A DNA stretch of 14,959 nt from DATFEN01 sp035691285 (GCA_035691285.1 DASSJI010000204.1:1-14959); one strand, 5' to 3'; shown: positions 6,637 through 14,531, counted from the stretch's first letter. Numbers and translations: made by a program. Notes: generated from the letters alone by a model not told the origin.

Positions 6637-8132
6637 GGCCCGGCCAGGAACTCGCGCGCCACGGCGGCTGGCGAGCGATGCTCGCCGTCGACGGCGTGGT
6701 TCATGCGGCGCATGGCGGCGGCGTCGATGCGTCCCGCCAGCTCGTCCACGGCGTGCCCCAGGCCCGGCTCCGCGGCGGCCCGGCGCGCGTTCAGGACGGG
6801 CACGGCCTCGTAGGGCGGGAAGTAGCGGCGGTCGTCCTCGAGGACGACCAGGCCATGGACCGCGATCAGGCCGTCGGTGGCGCTGCCCACCACGACGTCC
6901 ACGCGGTCGTGGCGCAGCGCCTCATAGAGCAGGCCCAGATCCATCTCGGTCGGCGCGGTCTGGAAGCGGAGCCCGTAGGCGCGCTGCAGGCCCGGGAGGC
7001 CGTCCTCGCGCTCCAGGAACTCGCCGAACAGCCCGAGGCGCACCGTCGCGGCCCGCTCCGCGAGATCCGAGATGCGGCGCAGGCCGGCGGCGGCGGCGGC
7101 GGGACGCACGACCAGCGCGAAGCTGTTGTCGAACCCGAGGGGCCTGCCGACGACGAGACCCAGCGCCTCGTAGCCGCGCCGCACCTCATCGAGAACGCCG
7201 CGGGGATCGCTCGAGGGCGGCCGCTTCAGGACGTCCAGGAGCGCGGTCCCCGTGTACTCCACGTACACGTCGATGGCGCCGGAGCGAACAGCCGCGTGGC
7301 AGAGGGCGGTGCCCCCCAGGTTGAGCCGGCGCTCGACGGGGAAGCCGCGGGCTTCGAGGTGGGCGGCCAGCAGCTCGCCCAGCACCAGCTGCTCCGTGAA
7401 GTTCTTCGAACCGACGACGATCGGCCGCTCGTGGACCCGATGCGCGGCGGCGCCAGCGACGGACAGGAGCAACACGCTCCCTCCCACGAGAGCGGCGGCG
7501 GCCCGCGCCGGCCGCGGGCTCCGCTCGACGCGGCCGAGCAGCCCGTCGGCCAGGAGCGCCAGGAGCGCGGCCGGGATCGCCCCGGCGAGCAGCAGGCGCG
7601 CGTCCACCGTGGCGATGCCGCGGAAGATGTACGCGCCGAGGCCGCCGGCGCCCACCGCCGCAGCTATGGTCGCCGTCCCGACCGTCAGGACCACGGCGAT
7701 GCGGAGGCCGGCGAGGACGACGGGCAAGGCCAGGGGCAGGTCCACCATGCGAAGGCGCTGGGCCTCGGTCATGCCCAGGCCCAGCGCGGCCTCGCGCAGC
7801 ACCGGATCGACGCTCTGGAGGCCGACCACGGTGTTCCTCAGGATCGGCAGCAGCGCGTACAGCACGAGCGCCACGACCGCGGTGCGCGGACCGACGCCGA
7901 GGAAGGGCAGGGGGATCAAGAGCCCGAAGAGCGCGAGGCTCGGGACGGTCTGTGCGACGCCGGCGGCGGCGAGCACCGGCCGCGCCAGCGATGGCGAGCG
8001 CGCCAGGCGGATGCCGAGCGGGACGCCGACGGCGGACGCGACCAGCGTCGCGACCAGGACCAGCACGACGTGCTGGGACAGGAGCGCGAAGAGCTCGGCC
8101 CTGCGCTCGGCGAGGAAGGCGAGGAAGCTCAA
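6633..8132 (-). CDS. Osmoprotectant ABC importer, fused permease and substrate-binding protein (OpuC/ProWX type)
   Basis: This protein of about 499 residues fuses the membrane and receptor halves of a glycine-betaine/choline/carnitine-type importer. Residues 1-200 form the permease with about six hydrophobic segments and the ABC-coupling loop REAALGLGMTEAQRLRMVDLPLALP (113-137), which contacts the ATPase. A hydrophobic stretch near 212-230 probably tethers the receptor to the membrane. Residues 236-499 form the OpuC-type receptor, with GSKNFTEQLVLGEL (241-254), LNLGGTALCHAAV, GAIDVYVEYTGTAL (285-298) and YFPPYEAVPVL (437-447). Fusions in this order are known, for example in Helicobacter pylori ProWX and lactococcal BusAB. 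The start is TTG at 8132, overlapping the TGA of the ATPase gene (TTGA); the frame is open further upstream but homology begins here. Compatible-solute uptake during osmotic stress is the inferred role; the exact ligand is uncertain. Confidence 0.92.
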   Translation of the reverse strand: MSFLAFLAERRAELFALLSQHVVLVLVATLVASAVGVPLGIRLARSPSLARPVLAAAGVAQTVPSLALFGLLIPLPFLGVGPRTAVVALVLYALLPILRNTVVGLQSVDPVLREAALGLGMTEAQRLRMVDLPLALPVVLAGLRIAVVLTVGTATIAAAVGAGGLGAYIFRGIATVDARLLLAGAIPAALLALLADGLLGRVERSPRPARAAAALVGGSVLLLSVAGAAAHRVHERPIVVGSKNFTEQLVLGELLAAHLEARGFPVERRLNLGGTALCHAAVRSGAIDVYVEYTGTALLDVLKRPPSSDPRGVLDEVRRGYEALGLVVGRPLGFDNSFALVVRPAAAAAGLRRISDLAERAATVRLGLFGEFLEREDGLPGLQRAYGLRFQTAPTEMDLGLLYEALRHDRVDVVVGSATDGLIAVHGLVVLEDDRRYFPPYEAVPVLNARRAAAEPGLGHAVDELAGRIDAAAMRRMNHAVDGEHRSPAAVAREFLAGP

Positions 8133-8887
8133 AGGAGCCCCGCCGCCTCGAGGAACGGCCGCACGAAGGCCGGCTCCGGTCGCTCGCGTATCTCGGCCGG
8201 CGGGCCGCTCTGCACGATCCGGCCACGATCCATCACCGCCACGAGGTCGCCGAGCTGGAGCGCCTCGGCGACGTCGTGGGTGACGAGGACCACCGAGGTC
8301 TGCAGCCGACGCTGCCACGCGGCGAACTCGCGACGCAGGCCGAAACGCGTGATGGGATCCAGGGCTCCGAAGGGCTCGTCCATCAGGAGCAGGGCCGGCT
8401 CGCCCGCGAGTGCGCGCGCGACGCCCACGCGCTGGCGCTCGCCCCCGGACAGCTCGAGCGGCCGAAGCCCCGCGAAGCGCTCGGGAGGCAGGCCGACGAG
8501 GGCGAGCAGCTCTCGCCCTCGCTCGGCGCAGCCCGGCTCGGGAAGGCCGCGCAGGCGCGGGACCAGGGACACGTTGTCGAGGACGCTCAAGTGCGGGAAG
8601 AGCGCGCCCTCCTGCACCACCCAGCCCACGCGCCGTCGCAGCTCGACGGGGTCCCAGGCCGTCGCCTCCCGGCCGAGGACGACGACGCGACCGGCGTCGG
8701 GCGTCACGAGGCGGTTGAGGAGCTTCAGGGCCGTCGTCTTGCCCGAGCCGCTCGTCCCGAGCAGGACGAGGATGCGGCCCTCGGGACACTCCAGGCTGAG
8801 GCCGTCGAGGGCGAAGCTTCCGGAGCGGTAGCTCTTGCGCACGTCCGCGAGGCTGGCGGCCGTCGTCGGCGGTGCGCTCTGCGTCAC
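8129..8887 (-). CDS. Osmoprotectant ABC importer ATPase (OpuCA/ProV-like, without CBS domains)
   Basis: This is the cytosolic ATPase of the importer, 252 residues. Walker A is GTSGSGKT (44-51), the Q-loop is Gln92 in WVVQEGALFPHLSV, the ABC signature is LSGGERQRV (146-154), Walker B is LLLMDEP (166-172), and the switch His is His204 in VTHD. The FGALDPITRFGLRREF stretch after Walker B is typical of betaine/choline importers. OpuCA and ProV usually continue for another 100 or more residues with CBS domains that sense ionic strength. This one stops about where the CBS tandem would begin, so gating must be simpler or supplied by another protein. GTG at 8887 overlaps the TGA of the upstream kinase gene (GTGA), and its own stop overlaps the permease start. 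Confidence 0.92.
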   Translation of the reverse strand: MTQSAPPTTAASLADVRKSYRSGSFALDGLSLECPEGRILVLLGTSGSGKTTALKLLNRLVTPDAGRVVVLGREATAWDPVELRRRVGWVVQEGALFPHLSVLDNVSLVPRLRGLPEPGCAERGRELLALVGLPPERFAGLRPLELSGGERQRVGVARALAGEPALLLMDEPFGALDPITRFGLRREFAAWQRRLQTSVVLVTHDVAEALQLGDLVAVMDRGRIVQSGPPAEIRERPEPAFVRPFLEAAGLL

Positions 8888-10437
8888 TCGGAGGCCGCCG
8901 TCGCCGCGGCGTCCCAGCCCAGCTCGAGCTCCTTCCCGAGGATGCCGCCTCCCAGGCTCGCGAGCAGCCGCCGACCCCCGCCCTCCTCGAACTGGCCCTT
9001 GATCCGGGCCGTGTAGACGTCGTTCCCGGACGCCACCTGGAGCTTGACGGTGTGGTCTCCCGGCCGGACATCCAGCGTCTCCTCGACGACCTCGCGGCGC
9101 TTCTTGTAGATGACGATCTTCCTCGTGACCTGCGCCTGCAGCTCGCGCTCGGCGACCAGGTCGTCGTCGACGTACACGCGCAGGCGCCCGTCCTTGAGCG
9201 AGTGCTCGAAACGCAGCTCCAGCTTCGCGGACTTGGGGAAGAGCCGCGATCCCCAGAGGCTGTCGAAGAAGGGGCGCTTCTTCGGCTCCGAGGTCGGTTC
9301 GGGCGTGGCGAGCTGGGACGCGGGCGGAATGCCCGCGCCTGTCTCGCGGAGAGGGCTTTTGGCTTCCGTGGGAGCGGAGGCTTCGCGACGGGCGTAGAGG
9401 AGGAGCGCGGCGAGCACGGCGGCCGCAGCGACCCCGACGATCGCGAGCCGCCGATCGCCACCGCGTCGCAGGGTGGATGCGCGGACCGCCCTGGACCCGC
9501 GCAGGTCCTCGGTCTCGGCAGGCAGGGGGATCAACTCCGTCGAGAACGTGCCGTTCATCGGCGGCGGCTGGTTCCAGCCGGCGCGATGGCGCGGCGCCCG
9601 GCCGGCGAGCACGTCCTCCACGTCTTCGCCGAAGGCGCGTCCATTCGGGAAGCGGTCCTCGGGCCGCTTGGCGAGCGCGCGCGCCACGAGGTAGTCCGCC
9701 TCCGGGGGAAGGCCAGGCACGAGCTGCGTGGGCGGAACGGGGTCCGAATCGGCGATGCGGCCGAGGATGGCTGTGACGTTCGCGGCGTCGAAGGCTCGCC
9801 GGCCGGTCAGCAGCAGGTACAGCACGGCTCCCAGCGAGAACAGGTCGCTGCGTCCGTCGACGGCGCCGGATCCGGCCTGCTCCGGCGACATGTAGGAGGG
9901 GGTGCCGAAGAACTCCCCGGCCGCGGTGAGCTGCGCCGTCGGGAGCTTGGCGATGCCGAAGTCCATGATCTTCGGCTCGCCCGAAGGCAGCACCATGATG
10001 TTCGCGGGCTTGATGTCCCTGTGGACGATGCCTTTCTCGTGGGCGTGGTGGAGCGCCTCGGCCACTCGTGCCGTCAGCCGCAGGGCCTCCTGCCAGTCGA
10101 GGGGCGTGCCCTGGGCGGTCAGGTCGGAGAGCGTGCGACCTTCCAGGAACTCGAGGGCGATGAACAGCGTGCCGCTCCGGGCGTCGCGGCCGACGTCGTG
10201 AACGACGACGATGCCCGGGTGCGAGAGGCCCGCGGCGACCCGCGCTTCGTTCAGGAAGCGCTTCTCGAAGACCTCGCGATCCTCGTCCGAGATCGCCCAG
10301 GCGAGGCGCACCGTCTTGAGGGCCACGGTCCGGTGAAGCTCCGGATCCAGGGCCCGGTAGACGACGCCCATCATGCCGCGTCCGAGCTCTTCCTGGAGCT
10401 CGTAGCGGCCCAGTGTGCCGGGAATCGAGGCTTCCAA
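8884..10437 (-). CDS. Membrane-anchored Ser/Thr protein kinase with extracytoplasmic C-terminal domain
   Basis: This is a 517-residue Hanks-type kinase. The glycine loop GRGMMGVV (19-26) keeps its three glycines, Lys41 is the ATP lysine, Glu64 the likely helix-C partner, HRDIKPAN (139-146) the catalytic loop with Asp141, DFG is at 159-161 and SPE at 184-186. The kinase domain ends near 277. A proline-rich linker, one transmembrane helix (about 331-349) and a Pro/Thr/Glu-rich spacer follow. The last part (about 403-508) is a beta-rich domain containing RLRVYVDDDLVAE and TLDVRPGDHTVKLQVASG. It resembles PEGA-like extracellular modules but is not confidently assigned. The only plausible start is TTG at 10437, without a ribosome site. 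The gene overlaps the ABC ATPase by four bases, so kinase and importer should be made together. Phosphorylation of the importer is an inference. Confidence 0.9.
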   Translation of the reverse strand: MEASIPGTLGRYELQEELGRGMMGVVYRALDPELHRTVALKTVRLAWAISDEDREVFEKRFLNEARVAAGLSHPGIVVVHDVGRDARSGTLFIALEFLEGRTLSDLTAQGTPLDWQEALRLTARVAEALHHAHEKGIVHRDIKPANIMVLPSGEPKIMDFGIAKLPTAQLTAAGEFFGTPSYMSPEQAGSGAVDGRSDLFSLGAVLYLLLTGRRAFDAANVTAILGRIADSDPVPPTQLVPGLPPEADYLVARALAKRPEDRFPNGRAFGEDVEDVLAGRAPRHRAGWNQPPPMNGTFSTELIPLPAETEDLRGSRAVRASTLRRGGDRRLAIVGVAAAAVLAALLLYARREASAPTEAKSPLRETGAGIPPASQLATPEPTSEPKKRPFFDSLWGSRLFPKSAKLELRFEHSLKDGRLRVYVDDDLVAERELQAQVTRKIVIYKKRREVVEETLDVRPGDHTVKLQVASGNDVYTARIKGQFEEGGGRRLLASLGGGILGKELELGWDAAATAASE

Positions 10438-10444
10438 AAGCGCA

Positions 10445-10453
10445 AGTATACCA
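10445..10453 (-). promoter_or_regulatory. Possible extended -10 promoter of the kinase-importer operon
   Basis: Read on the minus strand, the bases are TGGTATACT, which fits the extended -10 form TGnTATAAT with one mismatch. No -35 hexamer is visible, which extended -10 promoters can do without. The predicted start of transcription falls within a base or two of the TTG at 10437, so the mRNA could be leaderless. Confidence 0.4.
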
Positions 10454-10454
10454 G

Positions 10455-10483
10455 TTGACCCGGAGGGGCCCCCGACGTAGCCT
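10455..10483 (+). promoter_or_regulatory. Possible sigma-70-like promoter of the binding-protein/Mla operon
   Basis: TTGACC (10455-10460) matches the -35 consensus in five of six positions. After a 17-base spacer TAGCCT (10478-10483) keeps only three bases of a -10 box. Transcription would start near 10490, very close to the ATG at 10494. The weak -10 box makes this uncertain. Confidence 0.3.
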
Positions 10484-10493
10484 CGGCGCCGCG

Positions 10494-12044
10494 ATGGGGT
10501 TTCGCGCGGGCGCCCTCCTGACCGCCGTGCTGTGCGTGTGCGGCTGCCGCGGGGAGAGCGGGAGAGCGACGAAGGCGCCCGAGAGCCTCAGGGTCCTGTT
10601 GAGCGTGGAGCCCCCATCCCTGGACCCGCAGCTCCACTTCGACGACGTCTCGGCCGTGGTCCTCGACAACATCTTCGATCCCCTCGTTCGCTTCGGGAGC
10701 TCGATGCGCCTGACCCAGGGGCTCGCGCTCCGCTGGATCAACCCCGACGACCGCACCTGGCGCTTCTCCCTCGACACCGCCGCGCGCTTCCACGACGGCT
10801 CGCCGGTGACCGCGGCCGACGTCAAGTTCAGCCTCGACCGCGTCCGCACTCTGCCGGGATCGGAGATCATGGGCTTCGCGCGGCACATCGTGGACGCGGT
10901 GGTCGTGGACGAGCACACCGTGGATGTCCGCACCGACACCCCGATCGCGATCCTGAACAGCCTCGCCTTCATCCCGATCATGAGCGAGAAGCACGTGAAA
11001 GCGGCGGGACCCGCGGTGGGCGAGCGCCCCTTCGGCTCGGGGCCCTACCGCTTCGTGAGCTGGGAACGCGGGCGCCGCATCGTCCTCGAGGCCAGCGAGC
11101 ACCACAAGGAACGCCCGCAGGTGCGCCGCGCCGAGTTCATCATCGCGGCGGCCGAGGACGCCGCGGTCCTGCGCGCGATCGAGGAGCAGAAGCCTCAGCT
11201 CGCGGCGCTCCTGCGCTGGAGCCTGCGCGACGAGCTGGAGAAGCGAAGGCTCGAGGGCTTGCGCCTCGTGAGCGCCGGCGGCCTGGGCGTGTACTACCTC
11301 GCGTTCAACCTGCGGCCGGAGCTGCCAGGCAGGCACGGCCGCAACCCGCTCACCGATCCCCGGGTGCGCAAGGCCCTGTCCGTGGCCATCGACCGCGACG
11401 CGCTCGCCCGCGACGGCTGGCGGGGGGGGCGAGCCGCGCATCAGCTCGTCGTGCCGTCGGTCTTCGGCTACGACCCTGCCCAGACGGGAGACCCGCACGA
11501 CCCCGGGGCGGCGCAGAGGCTCCTGGACGAGGCGGGCCAACGCTCCCTCACGCTCAAGCTGCTCGCTCGGCCCGATCGGAGCAACAGCGTCGAGAACGCC
11601 CTGATCGCGCAGTGGTCGAAGCTCGGCGTCCGCGCGTCGCTAGACCTCGCCCCGTTCACCGACCTGCAGCGCCGCCTCGCTTCGGGCGAGTTCGAGGCCG
11701 TGGTCCAGGGCTTCGCGTGCACCAGCGGCGACGCCAGCGAGCTGATCTCCTGGGCCCTTCACAGCGGCGGCGCACAGGGCGACGGCAGCGGCAACTACGG
11801 GGCCTTCGCCAGCCCGGTGGTGGACCAGCTCGCGAGCGAGAACCTCCGGGTCTTCGATCCCAGGCGACGCCTGGAGATGCTCCAGCAGGCGCTCCGCATC
11901 GTCGCCCAGGAGCGCCCGCTGGTCCCGCTCTTCGCGAGCGACGACCTCTACCTGATCTCCGAGGACATCCGCTGGGAGCCGGCCGTGAACGGACTGGTGC
12001 AGCTGCGCGACATCGCGTTCGCGCCCGGTGCTCCCGGCCGCTGA
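10494..12044 (+). CDS. ABC transporter solute-binding lipoprotein, family 5 (peptide/nickel type)
   Basis: This is a 516-residue extracytoplasmic receptor of the SBP_bac_5 (DppA/OppA/NikA) family. The N-terminus is a lipoprotein signal peptide with VCGC, putting the lipidated Cys at 18. Family landmarks are VEPPSLDPQ (38-46), the block DRTWRFSLDTAARFHDGSPV (86-105) followed by TAADVKFSLDRV (106-117), FGSGPYRFVSWERG in the middle, and NPLTDPRVRKALSVAIDRDAL in the second half. The length is normal. ATG at 10494 is chosen because the signal peptide begins there; no ribosome site precedes it. Such receptors normally sit with two Dpp/Opp permeases and one or two ATPases. None is present; instead MlaE, MlaF and MlaD homologues follow with a two-base gap. 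The ligand is therefore uncertain: a peptide is the family default, while a lipid-related role is suggested only by context. Confidence 0.9.
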   Translation: MGFRAGALLTAVLCVCGCRGESGRATKAPESLRVLLSVEPPSLDPQLHFDDVSAVVLDNIFDPLVRFGSSMRLTQGLALRWINPDDRTWRFSLDTAARFHDGSPVTAADVKFSLDRVRTLPGSEIMGFARHIVDAVVVDEHTVDVRTDTPIAILNSLAFIPIMSEKHVKAAGPAVGERPFGSGPYRFVSWERGRRIVLEASEHHKERPQVRRAEFIIAAAEDAAVLRAIEEQKPQLAALLRWSLRDELEKRRLEGLRLVSAGGLGVYYLAFNLRPELPGRHGRNPLTDPRVRKALSVAIDRDALARDGWRGGRAAHQLVVPSVFGYDPAQTGDPHDPGAAQRLLDEAGQRSLTLKLLARPDRSNSVENALIAQWSKLGVRASLDLAPFTDLQRRLASGEFEAVVQGFACTSGDASELISWALHSGGAQGDGSGNYGAFASPVVDQLASENLRVFDPRRRLEMLQQALRIVAQERPLVPLFASDDLYLISEDIRWEPAVNGLVQLRDIAFAPGAPGR

Positions 12045-12046
12045 CC

Positions 12047-12829
12047 GTGACCCTGTTCCGACAGCCGCTCCGGGCCCTCGGGCGGGCCGCGATCGTCACC
12101 GCGCGGCACGCCGGCGGGCTGGGCATCCTGGGTTGGCGCATCGCCGCGGCGACGCTGCGCGGACGCGTGTCGCTGCGGGAGGTGACCGCCCAGGCGATGG
12201 AGATGGGGGTGCGCAGCACTCCCCTGGTGCTGGTCACCGCGGTGCTGTCCGGCGTGGTCACGTCCCAGCAGGGCGGCTACCAGTTCACGGGCTCGATCCC
12301 GCTCTATGTCCTCGGCAGCGTGGTGGCCTCGAGCGTGGTGTTGGAGCTCGGCCCCGTCATGACGGCGTTCGTCCTGATCGGTCGGGTGGGCGCCCGCATC
12401 ACGGCGGAGATCGGCACCATGCAGGTCTCCGAGCAGATCGACGCGCTCCTGTCCCTGGGCCGCGACCCGGTGCGGGTCCTGGCGGCGCCGCGGCTCCTGG
12501 CCGGCATCGTGGTCACGCCGCTCCTCGTCGGGATCGCCAACACGGTCGGCCTGTTCGCGGGCCTCGTGGCCGCCCGCATGACGGTCGGGCTCGGCCCGGA
12601 GTCGTTCCTCTACGGCGCGCGGCTCTTCTGGCACAACTGGGATCTGTTCTACTCCCTGATGAAGGCGACGGCCTTCGGCCTGATCATCCCCCTGATCTCG
12701 ACCCACATGGGCTTCCTCACCCGTGGCGGAGCCGAGGGCGTCGGCCGCGCCACCACGGCTTCGGTGGTGTTCATGATCATCTCCGTGCTGGTCCTCGACG
12801 CCATGTTCCCGCCCCTCTTCCTCAACTGA
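12047..12829 (+). CDS. mlaE: MlaE-like lipid ABC transporter permease
   Basis: This is a 260-residue inner-membrane permease of the MlaE/YrbE family, the membrane core of MCE-type lipid transporters. An amphipathic N-terminal region precedes about five hydrophobic segments. The family signature lies at 100-133: ELGPVMTAFVLIGRVGARI, then TAEIGTMQVSEQIDAL. Further family blocks are PRLLAGIVVTPLL (148-160) and a C-terminal FGLIIPLISTHMGF (210-223). The length is typical. The start is GTG at 12047, two bases after the TGA of the binding-protein gene; a CTG at 12041 that overlaps that stop is a much less likely start. In the Mla pathway this permease, the MlaF ATPase and a ring of MlaD move phospholipids between the inner membrane and periplasmic carriers; transport direction cannot be read from sequence. 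Confidence 0.93.
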   Translation: MTLFRQPLRALGRAAIVTARHAGGLGILGWRIAAATLRGRVSLREVTAQAMEMGVRSTPLVLVTAVLSGVVTSQQGGYQFTGSIPLYVLGSVVASSVVLELGPVMTAFVLIGRVGARITAEIGTMQVSEQIDALLSLGRDPVRVLAAPRLLAGIVVTPLLVGIANTVGLFAGLVAARMTVGLGPESFLYGARLFWHNWDLFYSLMKATAFGLIIPLISTHMGFLTRGGAEGVGRATTASVVFMIISVLVLDAMFPPLFLN

Positions 12830-12831
12830 CC

Positions 12832-13602
12832 GTGATCGAATACGACGACGTGTGGAAGGCCTTCGACGTTCCCGTGCTGACGGGCGTGAGCCTCCGCGTG
12901 GAGACCGGGGAGACCCTTTCCATGGTCGGCCCCTCGGGCACCGGCAAGAGCGTGCTGCTCAAGACCACCCTCGACCTGATCACGCCGGACCGGGGCGACG
13001 TGCGCGTGGACGGGCAGTCGGTGGGCAGCGCCTCCGCGCGCCAGCTCGCCGAGGTTCGCCACAAGGTCGGGTACGTGTTCCAGTACGCGGCCCTCTTCGA
13101 CTCGATGAACATCTACGAGAACCTGTGCATGGGCCTGCCCGAGGACGAGCTGAGCACCCTCTCGAAGCGGGAGCTGCTGCGACGCGTGTGCACGTCCCTC
13201 GAGGAGGTGAACCTCGAGCCGGAGCAGGTGCTCCGCAAGCTCCCCGCCGAGCTGTCGGGCGGCATGCGCAAGCGGGTGGGCCTGGCCCGGGCCCTGATCG
13301 GACGTCCCGAGATCCTGCTCTACGATGAGCCCGTGACGGGCCTCGATCCCGTGAACACCGCCACCGTGGACCGCCTGATCATGGACATCGCCGAGCGTCG
13401 CGGCGTGACCTCGATCGTCGTCACCCACGACATCGAGGGCGCGCTCCTGCTCTCCGACCGGGTGGCGCTCCTGGACCACGGCAAGCTGCGCTTCGTGGGG
13501 ACGCCGGAGGAGTTCCGCACGAGCGCCGATCCCCTGGTGCGGGCCTTTGCGGACCGCGAGGCGGCCGCCGCGGCTGCCCTCAAGATCATGGAGGAGCCGT
13601 GA
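12832..13602 (+). CDS. mlaF: MlaF-like lipid ABC transporter ATPase
   Basis: This is the cytosolic ATPase of the MCE lipid transporter, 256 residues. Walker A is GPSGTGKS (33-40), the Q-loop is Gln84 in GYVFQYAALFDSMNIYENL, which is the form typical of MlaF, the signature is LSGGMRKRV (141-149), Walker B is ILLYDEP (161-167), and the switch His is His199. The Gly-Met-Arg-Lys signature (instead of Gly-Gln-Arg-Gln) is diagnostic for the MlaF/Mkl group. GTG at 12832 lies two bases after the MlaE stop. The C-terminus runs into an Ala-rich tail and ends in MEEP; the bases encoding it (GGAGGAG) also supply the ribosome site of the next gene, whose GTG overlaps this gene's TGA. Confidence 0.94.
   Translation: MIEYDDVWKAFDVPVLTGVSLRVETGETLSMVGPSGTGKSVLLKTTLDLITPDRGDVRVDGQSVGSASARQLAEVRHKVGYVFQYAALFDSMNIYENLCMGLPEDELSTLSKRELLRRVCTSLEEVNLEPEQVLRKLPAELSGGMRKRVGLARALIGRPEILLYDEPVTGLDPVNTATVDRLIMDIAERRGVTSIVVTHDIEGALLLSDRVALLDHGKLRFVGTPEEFRTSADPLVRAFADREAAAAAALKIMEEP
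13591..13595 (+). promoter_or_regulatory. Ribosome binding site of the mlaD-like gene inside the end of mlaF
   Basis: The run ATGGAGGAGCC just before GTG 13599 holds a GGAG/GAGGAG core with suitable spacing. It supports the GTG start and coupled translation of the MlaD-like protein. Confidence 0.6.
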
Positions 13603-14531
13603 GCGAGACCCTTCCCAAGGCGCCGCCTGCCCGGGGCGGTGCGGACCGCGAGTTCATGGTGGGGATGTTCGTCCTCATCGGGATCGCGGCGGTCCTCACC
13701 GCCCTCTACACCCTCACCGACGCCGCGCTCTTCCGCGGCCGCTACATCGTCACCACCCGCGTGCCGAATGCCGCAGGCATCCGCCGCGGCGACCCGGTGC
13801 AGATGCGCGGGGTGAACATCGGCCGGGTGCAGAAGTTCGGTATCGCCCAGGAGGGCGTGACGATCCACCTCGAGATCGAGGGCGAGTACGGAATCCCGTC
13901 GGACTCGCGGGTCGAGCTCAAGTCGGCCGGGCCGCTCTCCGGGATGGTGGCCAACGTCGTGCCGGGCCAGGCGGCGACCCTCGCTCGGGGCGGACAGGAC
14001 CTGCCGGGCACCACGGCCGAGAGCGTCTTCGACCAGGCGGGCAAGCTGGCCGACGAGTCGGAGAAGGTGCTCGAGCGCGTCAAGACGCTGCTCTCGGAGA
14101 GGACGGTGACGGACGTGCAGGCGACCGCCACGGACATGAGGGCGCTGCTCCACGACCTCTCGGAGATCACGGCGAGGCAGAAGAAGGACCTGATCGCACT
14201 GGCCGCGAGCCTGCGCCGCTCCGCCGAAGGCGTCGAGAGAGCCACGGCGGGCCCCGAGCTCGAGGACGCGGTGAAGCGCGTGCGCGGCGTCGCGGAGCGC
14301 ATGGAGACCCTCACCGACTCCCTTGATCGCTCCGCGAAGTCCACCGAGAGCCTGCTCGCCCGGATCGAGCGCGGCGAGGGCACGCTGGGCAAGCTGTCCA
14401 AGGACGAGACGCTCTACCTGAACGCGAGCGAGGCGGTGGCCAACCTGAACCAGGCCGTCGTCGAGATGCGCAAGCTCACCGAGGACATCCGCAAGCAGCC
14501 GAAGCGCTATCTCAAGCTCAGCCTCTTCTGA
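13599..14531 (+). CDS. mlaD: MlaD-like MCE domain protein
   Basis: This is a 310-residue membrane-anchored MCE protein, the substrate-handling ring subunit of the lipid transporter. A short cytosolic tail ends at REFMVGMFVLIGIA, and one transmembrane helix covers about 19-39. The MCE domain spans about 48-125, with VPNAAGIRRGDPVQMRGVNIG (55-75) as the family core and SRVELKSAGPLSGM at 103-116. From about 145 to 290 the protein is helical and rich in charged heptads, likely a coiled coil across the periplasm. The end, DIRKQPKRYLKLSLF, matches the common C-terminal signature of MCE proteins in lineages with long MlaD. It is longer than E. coli MlaD (about 180 residues). GTG at 13599 overlaps the mlaF stop. 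No MlaC or MlaA homologue follows within the window. Confidence 0.94.
   Translation: MSETLPKAPPARGGADREFMVGMFVLIGIAAVLTALYTLTDAALFRGRYIVTTRVPNAAGIRRGDPVQMRGVNIGRVQKFGIAQEGVTIHLEIEGEYGIPSDSRVELKSAGPLSGMVANVVPGQAATLARGGQDLPGTTAESVFDQAGKLADESEKVLERVKTLLSERTVTDVQATATDMRALLHDLSEITARQKKDLIALAASLRRSAEGVERATAGPELEDAVKRVRGVAERMETLTDSLDRSAKSTESLLARIERGEGTLGKLSKDETLYLNASEAVANLNQAVVEMRKLTEDIRKQPKRYLKLSLF

Noticed and set aside
6297..8831. Very long plus-strand open frame (844 codons) across the osmoprotectant genes
   Set aside because: It is the shadow of well-supported minus-strand ABC transporter genes, with no recognisable motif.
10371..11540. Minus-strand open frame (389 codons) running antisense to the family-5 receptor
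   Set aside because: The translation is His/Glu/Arg/Asp-rich without any domain, and the opposite strand carries a complete lipoprotein receptor.
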